Both the position numbers and the translations under genes were made by a program. From CAZHHM01 sp964532225 (GTDB lineage: Bacteria; Margulisbacteria; WOR-1; JAKLHX01), in the NCBI GenBank assembly GCA_964532225.1, contig CAZHHM010000005.1, positions 15,460 to 79,459 on the forward strand: a stretch of 64,000 nucleotides of DNA, written 5' to 3'. The notes beneath the pieces are model-generated. The model ran no database searches. It saw only the letters and a list, made by a program, of their open reading frames with translations, and was not told the origin of the DNA. Positions 1 to 7,357 of the stretch are shown piece after piece (the first letter of the stretch is position 1; each line of letters begins with the position of its first letter).

Positions 1-430
1 CGACGGAGAAAGCCCCAATCACTTTTCTTTCAAGTTTGATCGGCACGCATATGAAAGAGACATCTTTCTTTTCAAGGTTCTTCCTTGCCTTTGTCTTGTT
101 AAGGAAAAGCGGGTCCTCCCCGATCTTAGGAACGACCATGGGCTGCCCCGTCTGGACCACCCTGCCGGTCACCCCCTCGCCAAGCCGGTACTTGCCCCTT
201 TTTTTCTCCGGCTCCGACAATCCGTGAGCCACCTCGACTATCAGCTCCCCGCTCTTAGGGTCCAGAAGCGTGACCGTGCCTCTCGTCATTCCCATCTTGT
301 CGTCAAGGATCTCCATTACAGAGTACATCGAACGTTCGATATCACCGCTTACATTGAGCATCTGGCTGGCTTCGTACAGTGCGGTCAGTTCCTGGAGCTT
401 TCTTTTCAGGAGGGTCTGGTCTTTTGTCAT
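1..430 (-). CDS. NifA-like sigma-54 regulator, N-terminal GAF part (runs off the window)
   Basis: The minus strand from an ATG at 430 stays open to the window edge, giving 143 residues. They match the N-terminal GAF domain of NifA-type activators: MTKDQTLLKRKLQELTALYE, then RGTVTLLDP, LIVEVAHGLS, YRLGEGVTGRVVQTGQP and PKIGEDPLFLNKT. In the NifA family this domain senses a small molecule or partner and is followed by an AAA+ domain and a DNA-binding helix-turn-helix; both would lie outside the window, so the sigma-54 activator call is inferred from the GAF half only. A stand-alone GAF protein is the alternative. It lies 54 nt downstream of a histidine kinase gene but has its own promoter with the -10 box 6 nt before the ATG and no Shine-Dalgarno. 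Confidence 0.75.
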   Translation of the reverse strand, partial: MTKDQTLLKRKLQELTALYEASQMLNVSGDIERSMYSVMEILDDKMGMTRGTVTLLDPKSGELIVEVAHGLSEPEKKRGKYRLGEGVTGRVVQTGQPMVVPKIGEDPLFLNKTKARKNLEKKDVSFICVPIKLERKVIGAFSV

Positions 431-436
431 GTGTAT

Positions 437-465
437 ATTATAACACATTTATGTATAACTATTGA
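437..465 (-). promoter_or_regulatory. Extended -10 promoter, leaderless position, for the NifA-like gene
   Basis: On the minus strand TGTTATAAT (437-445) is a perfect extended -10. Only 6 nt (431-436) separate it from the ATG at 430, so transcription should start at or next to the start codon. The -35 position (TCAATA, 460-465) is weak, as is common with an extended -10. Confidence 0.6.
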
Positions 466-484
466 TTGTTATTACACTTTTGTA

Positions 485-2044
485 TTATTTAGATGAGGGC
501 AGAACGATCTTGAACGTGGACCCTTTACCCGGCACACTTTCAGCTGTGATCTTGCCGTTGTTCTTCTCAATCAATAGCCCGCATTGACTTAGGGCAAGAC
601 CCGAACCCTTTTCCCCGTCGGTACCGGGATTACTGGTAACACCAGTATCCTTGAACAAGCCTGAGAGGACTTCAGGGGACATGCCGACACCGGTGTCCTT
701 AACAATGATCTCTACCTTCCCCGCGTTCATCATGCTGTAGATGAAGACCTTACCGCCTTTTGGAGTGAACTTCAAAGCATTGGAAAGCAGGTTCCTTATC
801 ACAAAAGATAGGATGTCAGCGTCAGCAAATACCTTATGGCCGTCCTGGGTCATATTGAATATCGAGACCTCTTTGTTCTTCGCGGAAGAATACTGCCGGT
901 CAACTTCTAAGCCTACAAGGCCGGTAACACTTGTTTCTACCGGATTAACAGTAACGCCGTTCAGCTGCATTTTTGCCCAATCAAGAAGACCTTCGTGCAG
1001 TGCATAGGCTGAATATATCGATGTCCTCAACGTCCCGAGCATATGTTCCATCTCAGGCTTGTTCGATACTGACCACCTTTCGATTATCAGGTCTATCCAC
1101 CCCATCATGACCCCCAAAGGCCCCCTAAGGTCATGTGAGATCACCGTAAAGAACCCGAGAAGCTCCTTGTTCCTTTCTTTAAGCTCATTCTCTTTGATCT
1201 TGAGGGCTGTAATATCCCTGTTTATCCCGACTACGCCTTTAAGGTCTCCCACTTCATTGAAGTAAGGGACTTTGGTCACAAGAGACCATTTAGGATCGCC
1301 ATTAGCATCCCTGCCCTCCTGCTCGATATTAATGATCGGGGACCTGTACTGGATGACCCTGTCCTCCACCTTTTTAAAGGCAGATGCGGCCTCGTTATCA
1401 TAATAATCAAAATCCGTCCTTCCAACGATGTCCTTTTCATGCCCTACGCCGAGAGACTGCCTGAGCGCACGGTTTGCCATGACGAACCGTCCCTTGCCGT
1501 CCTTAAGATATATCTTGTCCGGTATGAGATCGGCAATATCCTTGACGATATTCAGGTCCGACTCAAGCGATCCAAGGCTGACAGAGGCATCCTGAAGCTC
1601 TTTTTGCAGATGACCGATGACAGCATCCGAAGCAATTTTATACTCTTCATACTGGCGTCTTATTTCCTCATATGCGTTCAGGGATTCACGTACCGAAGAG
1701 CCAAGATTGAAACCCTTGACCCGCTCATCGGCAAGTTCCAGCCTTAACACTGCGTTTTCCGCTCTTACGGATGAAAGAGCATTGTTGATAGGCTCAAGCT
1801 GCAGTGCGTTTATCCTCGAATCGATCTTGCCTATGGTCTTATGGAACAGTCCTGTGCCGGACAGTTTTGATGCGGCCTCAAGAACGCGAGATCCTGTCGC
1901 CAGCCCGGCTATCTCGACCCTGTTAAGTCCTATAGTCCTGTCCCAGTGCTCAAGTGCACGGGGCACAAGACGGTCCCTTATTATAGGAAGGTTCCTGAAA
2001 CGGGAGTTTGTATCTTTGATCTGTATCCTGCCGGGTGTGCCCAT
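485..2044 (-). CDS. Soluble PAS-domain sensor histidine kinase
   Basis: 519 residues with no membrane segment, so a cytoplasmic sensor. Residues 1-100 match nothing I recognise; about 105-175 look coiled-coil; a PAS domain follows (DLIPDKIYLKDGKGRFVMAN and the C-terminal GVVGINRDITALK, about 170-285). The HisKA H-box is ISHDLRGPLG near residue 303. The ATPase domain shows the N-box NLLSNALKFTP, G1 DTGVGM and G2 GSGLALS. No receiver domain is attached and no response regulator is adjacent. It sits between thrS (42 nt upstream) and the NifA-like gene (54 nt downstream); a functional link with the latter, as in NtrB/NtrC-like pairs, is possible but unproven because the regulator starts with GAF rather than a receiver. 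The start lacks a clear Shine-Dalgarno. Confidence 0.88.
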   Translation of the reverse strand: MGTPGRIQIKDTNSRFRNLPIIRDRLVPRALEHWDRTIGLNRVEIAGLATGSRVLEAASKLSGTGLFHKTIGKIDSRINALQLEPINNALSSVRAENAVLRLELADERVKGFNLGSSVRESLNAYEEIRRQYEEYKIASDAVIGHLQKELQDASVSLGSLESDLNIVKDIADLIPDKIYLKDGKGRFVMANRALRQSLGVGHEKDIVGRTDFDYYDNEAASAFKKVEDRVIQYRSPIINIEQEGRDANGDPKWSLVTKVPYFNEVGDLKGVVGINRDITALKIKENELKERNKELLGFFTVISHDLRGPLGVMMGWIDLIIERWSVSNKPEMEHMLGTLRTSIYSAYALHEGLLDWAKMQLNGVTVNPVETSVTGLVGLEVDRQYSSAKNKEVSIFNMTQDGHKVFADADILSFVIRNLLSNALKFTPKGGKVFIYSMMNAGKVEIIVKDTGVGMSPEVLSGLFKDTGVTSNPGTDGEKGSGLALSQCGLLIEKNNGKITAESVPGKGSTFKIVLPSSK

Positions 2045-2086
2045 CTTGGTTATTTATCGTTATTTTTAAGCGGGGATTTCAGACAG

Positions 2087-3784
2087 TTATTGTTTTGTTA
2101 TATCAATAAATTCTTCTATGGTCTTCGCGCCGAGGTCGCCGTTCTCGCGTGAACGGACAGCAACTTTACCGGCCTCAGCCTCCTTATCCCCCATGACCAG
2201 CATGAAAGGGACCTTTTGCATCTGGGCTTCCCTGATCTTAAAGCCCATCTTTTCACGCCTGTCGTCAAGCTCTACCCTGATCCCTTTTTGTTCGAGCTCA
2301 GCCCTGACCTTTGAAGCGTACTCAAGATGCTTGTCGGATATCGGGATCAGCACTACCTGCACAGGAGCAAGCCAGTAAGGGAAAGCCCCTGCATAATGCT
2401 CTGTCAGAACGCCGATAAAGCGCTCCATGCTCCCCAGCACCACCCTGTGTATCATGACAGGTCTCTTTTTGGAACCATCCTCTGCAATGTAGTTAAGGTC
2501 GAACCTCTCGGGAAGCGCAAAATCGACCTGTATGGTCGGCCCCTGCCATGCTCTGCCTATCGCGTCCTTGATCTTGACATCTATCTTTGGCCCGTAAAAA
2601 GCCCCGCCGCCAGGGTCAACGTCATATTTGATACCTTTGTTCTGCATCGCTTTTTCAAGCGCCTGGGTCGCGTGCTCCCAGCCTTTTTCTTCACCAACAA
2701 AGCTGTCCGGCCTGGTCGAAAGATATACTTCGTATTCTTTGAAACCAAAAGCCTTTAGCATGTCAAAAGCGAAATCTATGACATTGACTATCTCCTGCTC
2801 GAGTTTTTCCTCGGTGCAGAATATATGGGCGTCATCCTGGGTAAAGCCCCTTACTCTCATGAGACCGTGAAGGACACCTGACCTTTCGTGCCTGTATACC
2901 GTGCCCAGCTCGAAGAACTTGACAGGAAGGTCCCTGTAGCTTACCAGGCTCCTCTTGAATATCAGCATATGGCCCGGGCAGTTCATCGGCTTAAGGACAT
3001 ATTCCTGCTCGTCTATGTCCATGAAATACATGTTCTCTTTGTAATAGCTGCTGTGGCCCGAGGTGTTCCAAAGGTCTATCTTGGCAATATGAGGGGTAAC
3101 GACCTGCTGATACCCTCTCTTCCTGTGCTCTTTTTTGAGGAACTGCTCTATAGTTTCACGCAGCACCGCTCCTTTTGGGTGATAGAACACAAGGCCGGCA
3201 CCTGCTTCGTCATAGTAAATATTAAAGAGGTCAAGCTCTTTTCCTATCTTGCGGTGATCGCGCTTCACTGCCTCCTCAAGCCTCTTGAGGTATGCGTCAA
3301 GGTCTTCCTGCTTCTCAAAACAGGTGCCGTATATCCTCTGAAGCATCTGGTTCTTTTCGTCGCCTCTCCAGTAAGCCCCTGCTATCTTAAGCAGCTTGAA
3401 CGCCTTTACCTGGCCTGTTGAATCGATATGAGGGCCTCTGCACAGGTCTATGAACTCACCGTTCTTGTAGAAAGAGACCTTGTCATCTTCAATGCCGTCC
3501 AGAAGCTCAAGCTTGAACTTCTCATTGTTATCCTTCATCATCTTTACCGCTTCGGGCTTTTGAACTTCTACTCTTTCGAACTTTACGTTCTTCTTTATGA
3601 TCTCGTTCATTTTCTTTTCAATGGCATCGAGGTCTTCGGGTGTCAGTGTGCGGCCAAGCTCAAAGTCATAATAGAATCCGTCATCGATAGACGGGCCTAT
3701 GGCCAGTTTTGCTTCAGGGAACAGCTCTTTCACGGCCATTGCCATGACATGAGAGGTCGAGTGTCTTAATCTGTCGAGGTCCAT
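2087..3784 (-). CDS. thrS: Threonyl-tRNA synthetase lacking the TGS domain
   Basis: Class II synthetase charging tRNA-Thr. The 565 residues begin directly in the editing domain (HSTSHVMAMAV, then DLCRGPH with the editing Cys and His), followed by the catalytic core with motif 2 (VYRHERSGVLHGLMRVRGFTQDD), the zinc-site NCPGH, motif 3 (HRVVLGSMERFIGVL) and the anticodon-binding domain (APVQVVLIPIS, LDDRREKMGFKIREAQ). Typical bacterial ThrRS is about 640 residues; the roughly 60-70-residue N-terminal TGS domain is missing. The upstream DNA is repeat sequence, so no lost exon-like segment or frameshift explains it. A TATAAT lies 6 nt before the ATG, which argues that translation really starts here. 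Confidence 0.95.
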   Translation of the reverse strand: MDLDRLRHSTSHVMAMAVKELFPEAKLAIGPSIDDGFYYDFELGRTLTPEDLDAIEKKMNEIIKKNVKFERVEVQKPEAVKMMKDNNEKFKLELLDGIEDDKVSFYKNGEFIDLCRGPHIDSTGQVKAFKLLKIAGAYWRGDEKNQMLQRIYGTCFEKQEDLDAYLKRLEEAVKRDHRKIGKELDLFNIYYDEAGAGLVFYHPKGAVLRETIEQFLKKEHRKRGYQQVVTPHIAKIDLWNTSGHSSYYKENMYFMDIDEQEYVLKPMNCPGHMLIFKRSLVSYRDLPVKFFELGTVYRHERSGVLHGLMRVRGFTQDDAHIFCTEEKLEQEIVNVIDFAFDMLKAFGFKEYEVYLSTRPDSFVGEEKGWEHATQALEKAMQNKGIKYDVDPGGGAFYGPKIDVKIKDAIGRAWQGPTIQVDFALPERFDLNYIAEDGSKKRPVMIHRVVLGSMERFIGVLTEHYAGAFPYWLAPVQVVLIPISDKHLEYASKVRAELEQKGIRVELDDRREKMGFKIREAQMQKVPFMLVMGDKEAEAGKVAVRSRENGDLGAKTIEEFIDITKQ

Positions 3785-3790
3785 GATGTT

Positions 3791-3796
3791 ATTATA
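3791..3796 (-). promoter_or_regulatory. -10 box 6 nt before thrS
   Basis: Perfect TATAAT on the minus strand with a 6-nt gap (3785-3790) to the thrS ATG; no Shine-Dalgarno. The place expected for a -35 is occupied by the 46-bp tandem repeat and shows no consensus hexamer, so the repeat may have displaced it. Confidence 0.5.
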
Positions 3797-3808
3797 GCGC
3801 GTTTTTAA

Positions 3809-3940
3809 CCCTCACCCCGTCCCTCTCCCTTAACAGGGAGAGGGAGGATCTGGACCCTCACCCCGTCCCTCTCCCTTAACAGGGAGAGGGAGAATCTGGA
3901 CCCTCACCCCGTCCCTCTCCCTTAACAGGGAGAGGGAGGA
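3809..3940. repeat. 46-bp tandem palindromic repeat, three copies (family 1)
   Basis: Copies at 3809-3854, 3855-3900 and 3901-3940 (last one cut short). Each has the lead CCCTCACCCCGT followed by a palindrome with 10-bp arms CCCTCTCCCT / AGGGAGAGGG around a TAAC loop, then AGGA or AGAA plus TCTGGA. Copies differ at one base at most. A fourth member in opposite orientation is at 5707-5745. The DUF559 reading frame ends inside copy 2. Confidence 0.95.
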
Positions 3941-4319
3941 CTTTTTTGCGGTATTCAATTATTCTTTTGATGCGCTTTTTAACAAGCTCAAATCTGTTCA
4001 TTACATCTTCATTGCTGATCCTGAAAACCATAATCCCAAGAGAATTCAGCACTTGAGTCCTCTGAAGATCATATTCTTTTCTGTGCTCATGGATCTTTCC
4101 GTCCACTTCGATCACAAGAAGCAGTTTCGAACAATAGAAATCAGCTATAAAGAATGATAGAGGTTTTTGCCTGTTGAACTTGTATCCAGTATTTGCCTTG
4201 TCCCTTAAGAAGTATTTCCATAATTTCTCTTCTGTAAGTGTGGCAGCATTCCTTAGGGCCTTGGCTCTTTCTGTGAGCCTGACATCATAGCCAACATATC
4301 CTTTGGCAGGTCGTTGCAT
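3876..4319 (-). CDS. DUF559-family endonuclease-domain protein with repeat-encoded tail
   Basis: 147 residues. The core (TLTEEKLWKYFLRD, GYKFNRQKPLSFFIADFYC, LLLVIEVDG) is the DUF559 domain, a Vsr/PD-(D/E)xK-like nuclease fold; the acidic residues of IADFYC and VIEVDG would be the metal ligands. Function in cells is not established for the family. The last about 20 residues (LPLPVKGEGRGEGPDSPSPC) are translated from copies 2-3 of the tandem palindromic repeat, and the stop lies in a hairpin loop. I chose the ATG at 4319, which gives the usual short DUF559 N-terminus; a TTG at 4358 would add 13 residues. No Shine-Dalgarno is visible at either. It is an isolated gene between dxr and thrS, with repeats on both sides. 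Confidence 0.8.
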   Translation of the reverse strand: MQRPAKGYVGYDVRLTERAKALRNAATLTEEKLWKYFLRDKANTGYKFNRQKPLSFFIADFYCSKLLLVIEVDGKIHEHRKEYDLQRTQVLNSLGIMVFRISNEDVMNRFELVKKRIKRIIEYRKKVLPLPVKGEGRGEGPDSPSPC

Positions 4320-4431
4320 ATTGCCGCATAGCCAGCAATTTTGCCGCCGGGCAAACAATTGAGGGCAAATACATTGAATACTAATGAGCCTGCCATATAA
4401 TTAACGGGAATCAGCAGTTAACTTATCGATC

Positions 4432-4453
4432 ATTGGATTGTCTCCCCTTGATA
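4432..4453. repeat. Partial copy of family-2 repeat
   Basis: TTGGATTGTCTCCCCTTGAT here repeats, with one change, the outer edge of the fuller copy at 4490-4542, but the closing arm is missing. It looks like a decayed or half copy. The stretch 4360-4539 otherwise holds no gene. Confidence 0.6.
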
Positions 4454-4489
4454 AATAGTAATCAGGGAACTTCTCTAAGCTTTAGAATA

Positions 4490-4542
4490 TTGGACTGTCT
4501 CCCCTTGATAAAGGGGAGATGGCCGAAGGCCAGAGGGGATTA
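4490..4542 (-). repeat. Family-2 double-hairpin repeat downstream of dxr
   Basis: Read on the minus strand it starts with the dxr stop (TAA then TCCCCTCTGGCC), forms hairpin TGGCC-TTC-GGCCA, then hairpin CTCCCCTT / AAGGGGAG. A second member with the same order of parts is at 7289-7357. The hairpins could also act as a terminator or mRNA-end stabiliser, though no T-run follows. Confidence 0.8.
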
Positions 4543-5706
4543 CCCCCGCCCAGCCTCTTCCCTTGCCCATTTCTCGGCTTCAAGCACCTGCTGAAGGGAA
4601 GGTTTGCGGATGAGTTGGTGCCGTTTCATGACGGATGCAACGATCTTCGGGATGTCGGTGAACCCTATCTTGCCCTTAAGGAAAAGCTCGACCGCGCTGT
4701 CGTTCGCGGCTGAAAGCACAGCAGGCATCGTGCCGCCGGTCTTTCCTGCCTTGTAAGCGAGCGCCAGACACGGGAATTTTTCCATATCAGGCTTAAAGAA
4801 TTGCATAGACCCAAGCTTTGGGAAATCGACCGAGCCATGAATGTTCTTTTTTCTTTCGGGATAGGTCAGAGCGTACTGTATGGGAGTCCTCATGTCCGGA
4901 ACGCCAAGCTGTGCTATTACCGAGCCGTCGATGAACTCGACCATGGAGTGCACTATGCTCTGCGGATGCACAACTACATCGATCTTTTCGTACGGCACGC
5001 CGAACAGATGATGCGCCTCGATCACCTCAAGCCCTTTGTTCATAAGAGAAGCGGAGTCTATCGTTATCTTCGGCCCCATGTTCCACGTCGGATGCTTGAG
5101 CGCGTCTTTTGCTTTGACCTTCTTCAGCTGAGCTTTCGAAAAGTTCCTGAACGGACCGCCTGAAGCAGTTAAAATGAGCCTTTTGATCTGCTCAACCCTG
5201 TACCCCGCACCCTGCGTCCTGCCTTCAAGGCTTTGGAATATCGCACTATGCTCGCTGTCCAGAGGAAGCAGCTGAGCTTTGTGCTTTTTAACAAGCGGCA
5301 TTACGATATCCCCGGCCGCGACCAGGACTTCCTTGCTCGCAAGAGCTATCGTTTTTCCTTTTTTTATGGCTTCGATAGTGGCCGAAAGGCCCGGAGTGCC
5401 TACTATGGACATCACGACGATATCCGTAGAAGTGTCCGTGGCCAGTTTTGAAAGCCCTTCCCTGCCCGCATACACCTTCATCCCAGACCTTTTATACTTT
5501 GAAAGGTCAACATCGTCGTCCGAGATGGAGACGGCTTTTGGTTTGAACTTCGCTATCTGCTTGTCAAAGAGGTCAAGATATCCTTTAGTGGCAAGGCCGA
5601 TTATCTGAAAGTCAGATAAAAAGGCAGACACCACATCGAGCGTCTGCCTTCCTATAGAACCCGTTGAACCTAATACTGCGATCCGTTTCTTCATTTGCTT
5701 CTTCAT
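4540..5706 (-). CDS. dxr: 1-deoxy-D-xylulose 5-phosphate reductoisomerase
   Basis: Second step of the MEP isoprenoid pathway: NADPH-dependent conversion of DXP to 2-C-methyl-D-erythritol 4-phosphate. 388 residues, normal length. NADPH-binding GSTGSIGRQTLDVV, then ASKE, the metal/substrate residues of DSEHSAIFQ, NKGLEVIEAHHLFG and HPQSIVHSMVEF. The Shine-Dalgarno (AAGG, 7 nt before the ATG at 5706) is provided by the palindromic repeat that fills the space after ilvC; an ATG at 5694 (MKKRIAVLG) is an alternative start. The stop codon is also the first base triplet of another repeat. Last gene of the ilvB-ilvN-ilvC-dxr run. Confidence 0.96.
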   Translation of the reverse strand: MKKQMKKRIAVLGSTGSIGRQTLDVVSAFLSDFQIIGLATKGYLDLFDKQIAKFKPKAVSISDDDVDLSKYKRSGMKVYAGREGLSKLATDTSTDIVVMSIVGTPGLSATIEAIKKGKTIALASKEVLVAAGDIVMPLVKKHKAQLLPLDSEHSAIFQSLEGRTQGAGYRVEQIKRLILTASGGPFRNFSKAQLKKVKAKDALKHPTWNMGPKITIDSASLMNKGLEVIEAHHLFGVPYEKIDVVVHPQSIVHSMVEFIDGSVIAQLGVPDMRTPIQYALTYPERKKNIHGSVDFPKLGSMQFFKPDMEKFPCLALAYKAGKTGGTMPAVLSAANDSAVELFLKGKIGFTDIPKIVASVMKRHQLIRKPSLQQVLEAEKWAREEAGRG

Positions 5707-5745
5707 CCCTCTCCCTTATTAAGGGAGAGGGACAGAGGGTGAGGG
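5707..5745 (-). repeat. Family-1 palindromic repeat filling the ilvC-dxr gap
   Basis: The whole 39-nt intergenic space is one repeat: on the minus strand the ilvC stop TAA is followed at once by CCCTCACCCTCTGT and an 11-bp-arm palindrome (CCCTCTCCCTT / AAGGGAGAGGG). The right arm is the Shine-Dalgarno of dxr, so a folded hairpin would hide it. Confidence 0.9.
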
Positions 5746-6738
5746 TTATTTCTTGAGCCAGCTCATCATCTTCCTGAGCTGTCCGCCTACTTTTTCGATA
5801 AGATGCTCATGGCCTTTTTTCTTAAGCGCCATGAAGACCGGCCTGCCCGCCTGGTTCTCGGTGATCCACTCCTTGGCGAATGACCCGTTCTGTATCCTTG
5901 ACAGGACGTACTGCATCCTCTGTTTCACGCTCTCATCGATGATGTAAGGCCCTACCGTGAGGTCTCCGTACTCGGCCGTGTTGCTGATGGCGTTCCTCAT
6001 GCCAGCGATACCTTTTTCGTACATAAGGTCAACGATCAGCTTCAGTTCGTGCATGCATTCAAAATAGGCTATCTCCGGCTGGTATCCGGCGTTCACCAGG
6101 GTCTCGAATCCCGCCATTACCAGAGCCGTCGTCCCACCGCAAAGAACGGCCTGCTCTCCGAACAGGTCGGTCTCGGTCTCTTCTTTGAAGGTCGTTTCAA
6201 GCACTCCGGCCCTTGTGGCGCCGATGCCCTTTGCATGGGCAAGAGCTATCTGCTTTGCTTTTCCGGAAGCATCCTGATAAACGGCTATAAGAGCCGGCAC
6301 AGCACTGCCTTCGGTGTAGAGTTTTCTCACTATCGGACCGGGACCTTTAGGCGCGATCATGATGACGTCGACATTTGCCGGCGGCATGATCTGATGGAAG
6401 TGTATGTTGAAGCCGTGAGAGAACACGAGCACTTTGCCCTTTTTGAGGTTCGGCTCGATAGCTTCTTTATAGACCTTTGGCTGAAGCTCATCCGGTACTA
6501 GTATCTGGATGATGTCCGCTTTCTTCGCTGCTTCATCTGCGGACATGACATCGAACCCGTCCTTCTTGGCCCTTTCGAAGTTGGGAGTACCCGGGACCTC
6601 GGCAACTATCACCTTCACTCCGCTGTCCTTAAGGTTGCTTCCCTGGGCGCCGCCCTGGCTCCCGTACCCAATTATCGCAACGGTCTTCCCCTTTAAAAGC
6701 TTGAGATCGGCATCCTTATCGTAATAGACTTTAGCCAT
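5746..6738 (-). CDS. ilvC: Ketol-acid reductoisomerase
   Basis: Second step of valine/isoleucine synthesis; NADPH- and Mg-dependent. 330 residues, class I length. Rossmann motif GYGSQGGAQGSNLKDSG, metal-binding KEETETDLFGEQAVLCGG and C-terminal helical domain (MRNAISNTAEYGDLTVG). Start chosen at 6738 (MAKVYYDKDAD), preceded by a strong AAAGGAGGAAG; the frame stays open 18 codons further upstream but that part would read through a palindrome and the end of ilvN. Lies between ilvN and dxr on the same strand. Confidence 0.97.
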   Translation of the reverse strand: MAKVYYDKDADLKLLKGKTVAIIGYGSQGGAQGSNLKDSGVKVIVAEVPGTPNFERAKKDGFDVMSADEAAKKADIIQILVPDELQPKVYKEAIEPNLKKGKVLVFSHGFNIHFHQIMPPANVDVIMIAPKGPGPIVRKLYTEGSAVPALIAVYQDASGKAKQIALAHAKGIGATRAGVLETTFKEETETDLFGEQAVLCGGTTALVMAGFETLVNAGYQPEIAYFECMHELKLIVDLMYEKGIAGMRNAISNTAEYGDLTVGPYIIDESVKQRMQYVLSRIQNGSFAKEWITENQAGRPVFMALKKKGHEHLIEKVGGQLRKMMSWLKK

Positions 6739-6760
6739 TTTTCTTCCTCCTTTATTTTGT

Positions 6761-6784
6761 GAGGCCATGCCAAGGCATGGCTCT
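6761..6784. repeat. Perfect palindrome between ilvN and ilvC
   Basis: GCCATGCC-AA-GGCATGGC at 6764-6781, extendable to GAG/CTC ends with one bulged G. It occupies the ilvN-ilvC gap upstream of the ilvC Shine-Dalgarno. Sequence differs from repeat families 1 and 2. Confidence 0.8.
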
Positions 6785-6788
6785 GCGA

Positions 6789-7274
6789 TCATTTTTCTTC
6801 GCTCCTTGAAAGCGAGATCTTACCGGTCCTGACCATCTCCTTGATGCCGTATTTTTCCAGCATCTTTTCAAGCGCATCTATCTTGTCTGTATCCCCGGTG
6901 GCCTCTATGATAAGCGAATTATCGCTGAGGTTCACGATCTTAGCCCTGAAGATATCGACTATCTGGCTTATCTCGTGCCTTGTCCTTTCATTGGCAGAGA
7001 CCTTCAGCAGCACTAGCTCCCTGTCAACGGACGGTATGTTCGAGAGCTCATACACCTTTATGACGTCTATGAGCTTGTAAAGCTGCTTTGTTATCTGCTC
7101 AAGGATATCGTCATCGCCGTCTACAACTATGGTCATCCTTGAAACGGACTCATCCTCGGTGGTCCCGACCGCCAGAGAATGTATGTTGAACCCGCGCCTG
7201 CTGAATAGCCCCGAGACCCTTGAAAGGACTCCGGGTTTATTCTCCACTAAAACAGCTATAGTATGCTTTTTCAT
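6789..7274 (-). CDS. ilvN: Acetolactate synthase small (regulatory) subunit
   Basis: 161 residues: an N-terminal ACT domain (HTIAVLVENKPGVLSRVSGL FSRRGFNI) that binds valine in the family, and the C-terminal ALS small-subunit domain (RELVLLKVSANERTRHEI, DALEKMLEKYGIKEMVRTG). It activates and confers feedback inhibition on IlvB. The start at 7274 (MKKHTIAVLV) fits the family; the longer open frame to 7322 is translated from the repeat between ilvB and ilvN. Operon with ilvB upstream and ilvC downstream. Confidence 0.95.
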   Translation of the reverse strand: MKKHTIAVLVENKPGVLSRVSGLFSRRGFNIHSLAVGTTEDESVSRMTIVVDGDDDILEQITKQLYKLIDVIKVYELSNIPSVDRELVLLKVSANERTRHEISQIVDIFRAKIVNLSDNSLIIEATGDTDKIDALEKMLEKYGIKEMVRTGKISLSRSEEK

Positions 7275-7288
7275 CTGTCTGCTCTTTC

Positions 7289-7357
7289 TCACCCCTTCTG
7301 TCCTACGCTTCGCTCCGGACATCTCCCCCTTACTAAGGGGGAGAATGAGAGGGGGTC
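7289..7357 (+). repeat. Family-2 repeat between ilvB and ilvN
   Basis: On the minus strand the ilvB stop TGA is directly followed by CCCCCTCTCATT and the palindrome CTCCCCCTTAGTAAGGGGGAG, then a second GC-rich hairpin region (GTCCGGAGCGAAGCGTAGGA) and AGGGGTGAG. Order of parts, and the start at a stop codon, match the copy after dxr at 4490-4542. Confidence 0.8.

Noticed and set aside
3809..3940. Tandem repeat considered as a CRISPR array
   Set aside because: Copies are directly abutting with no unique spacers, and no cas gene is in the window.
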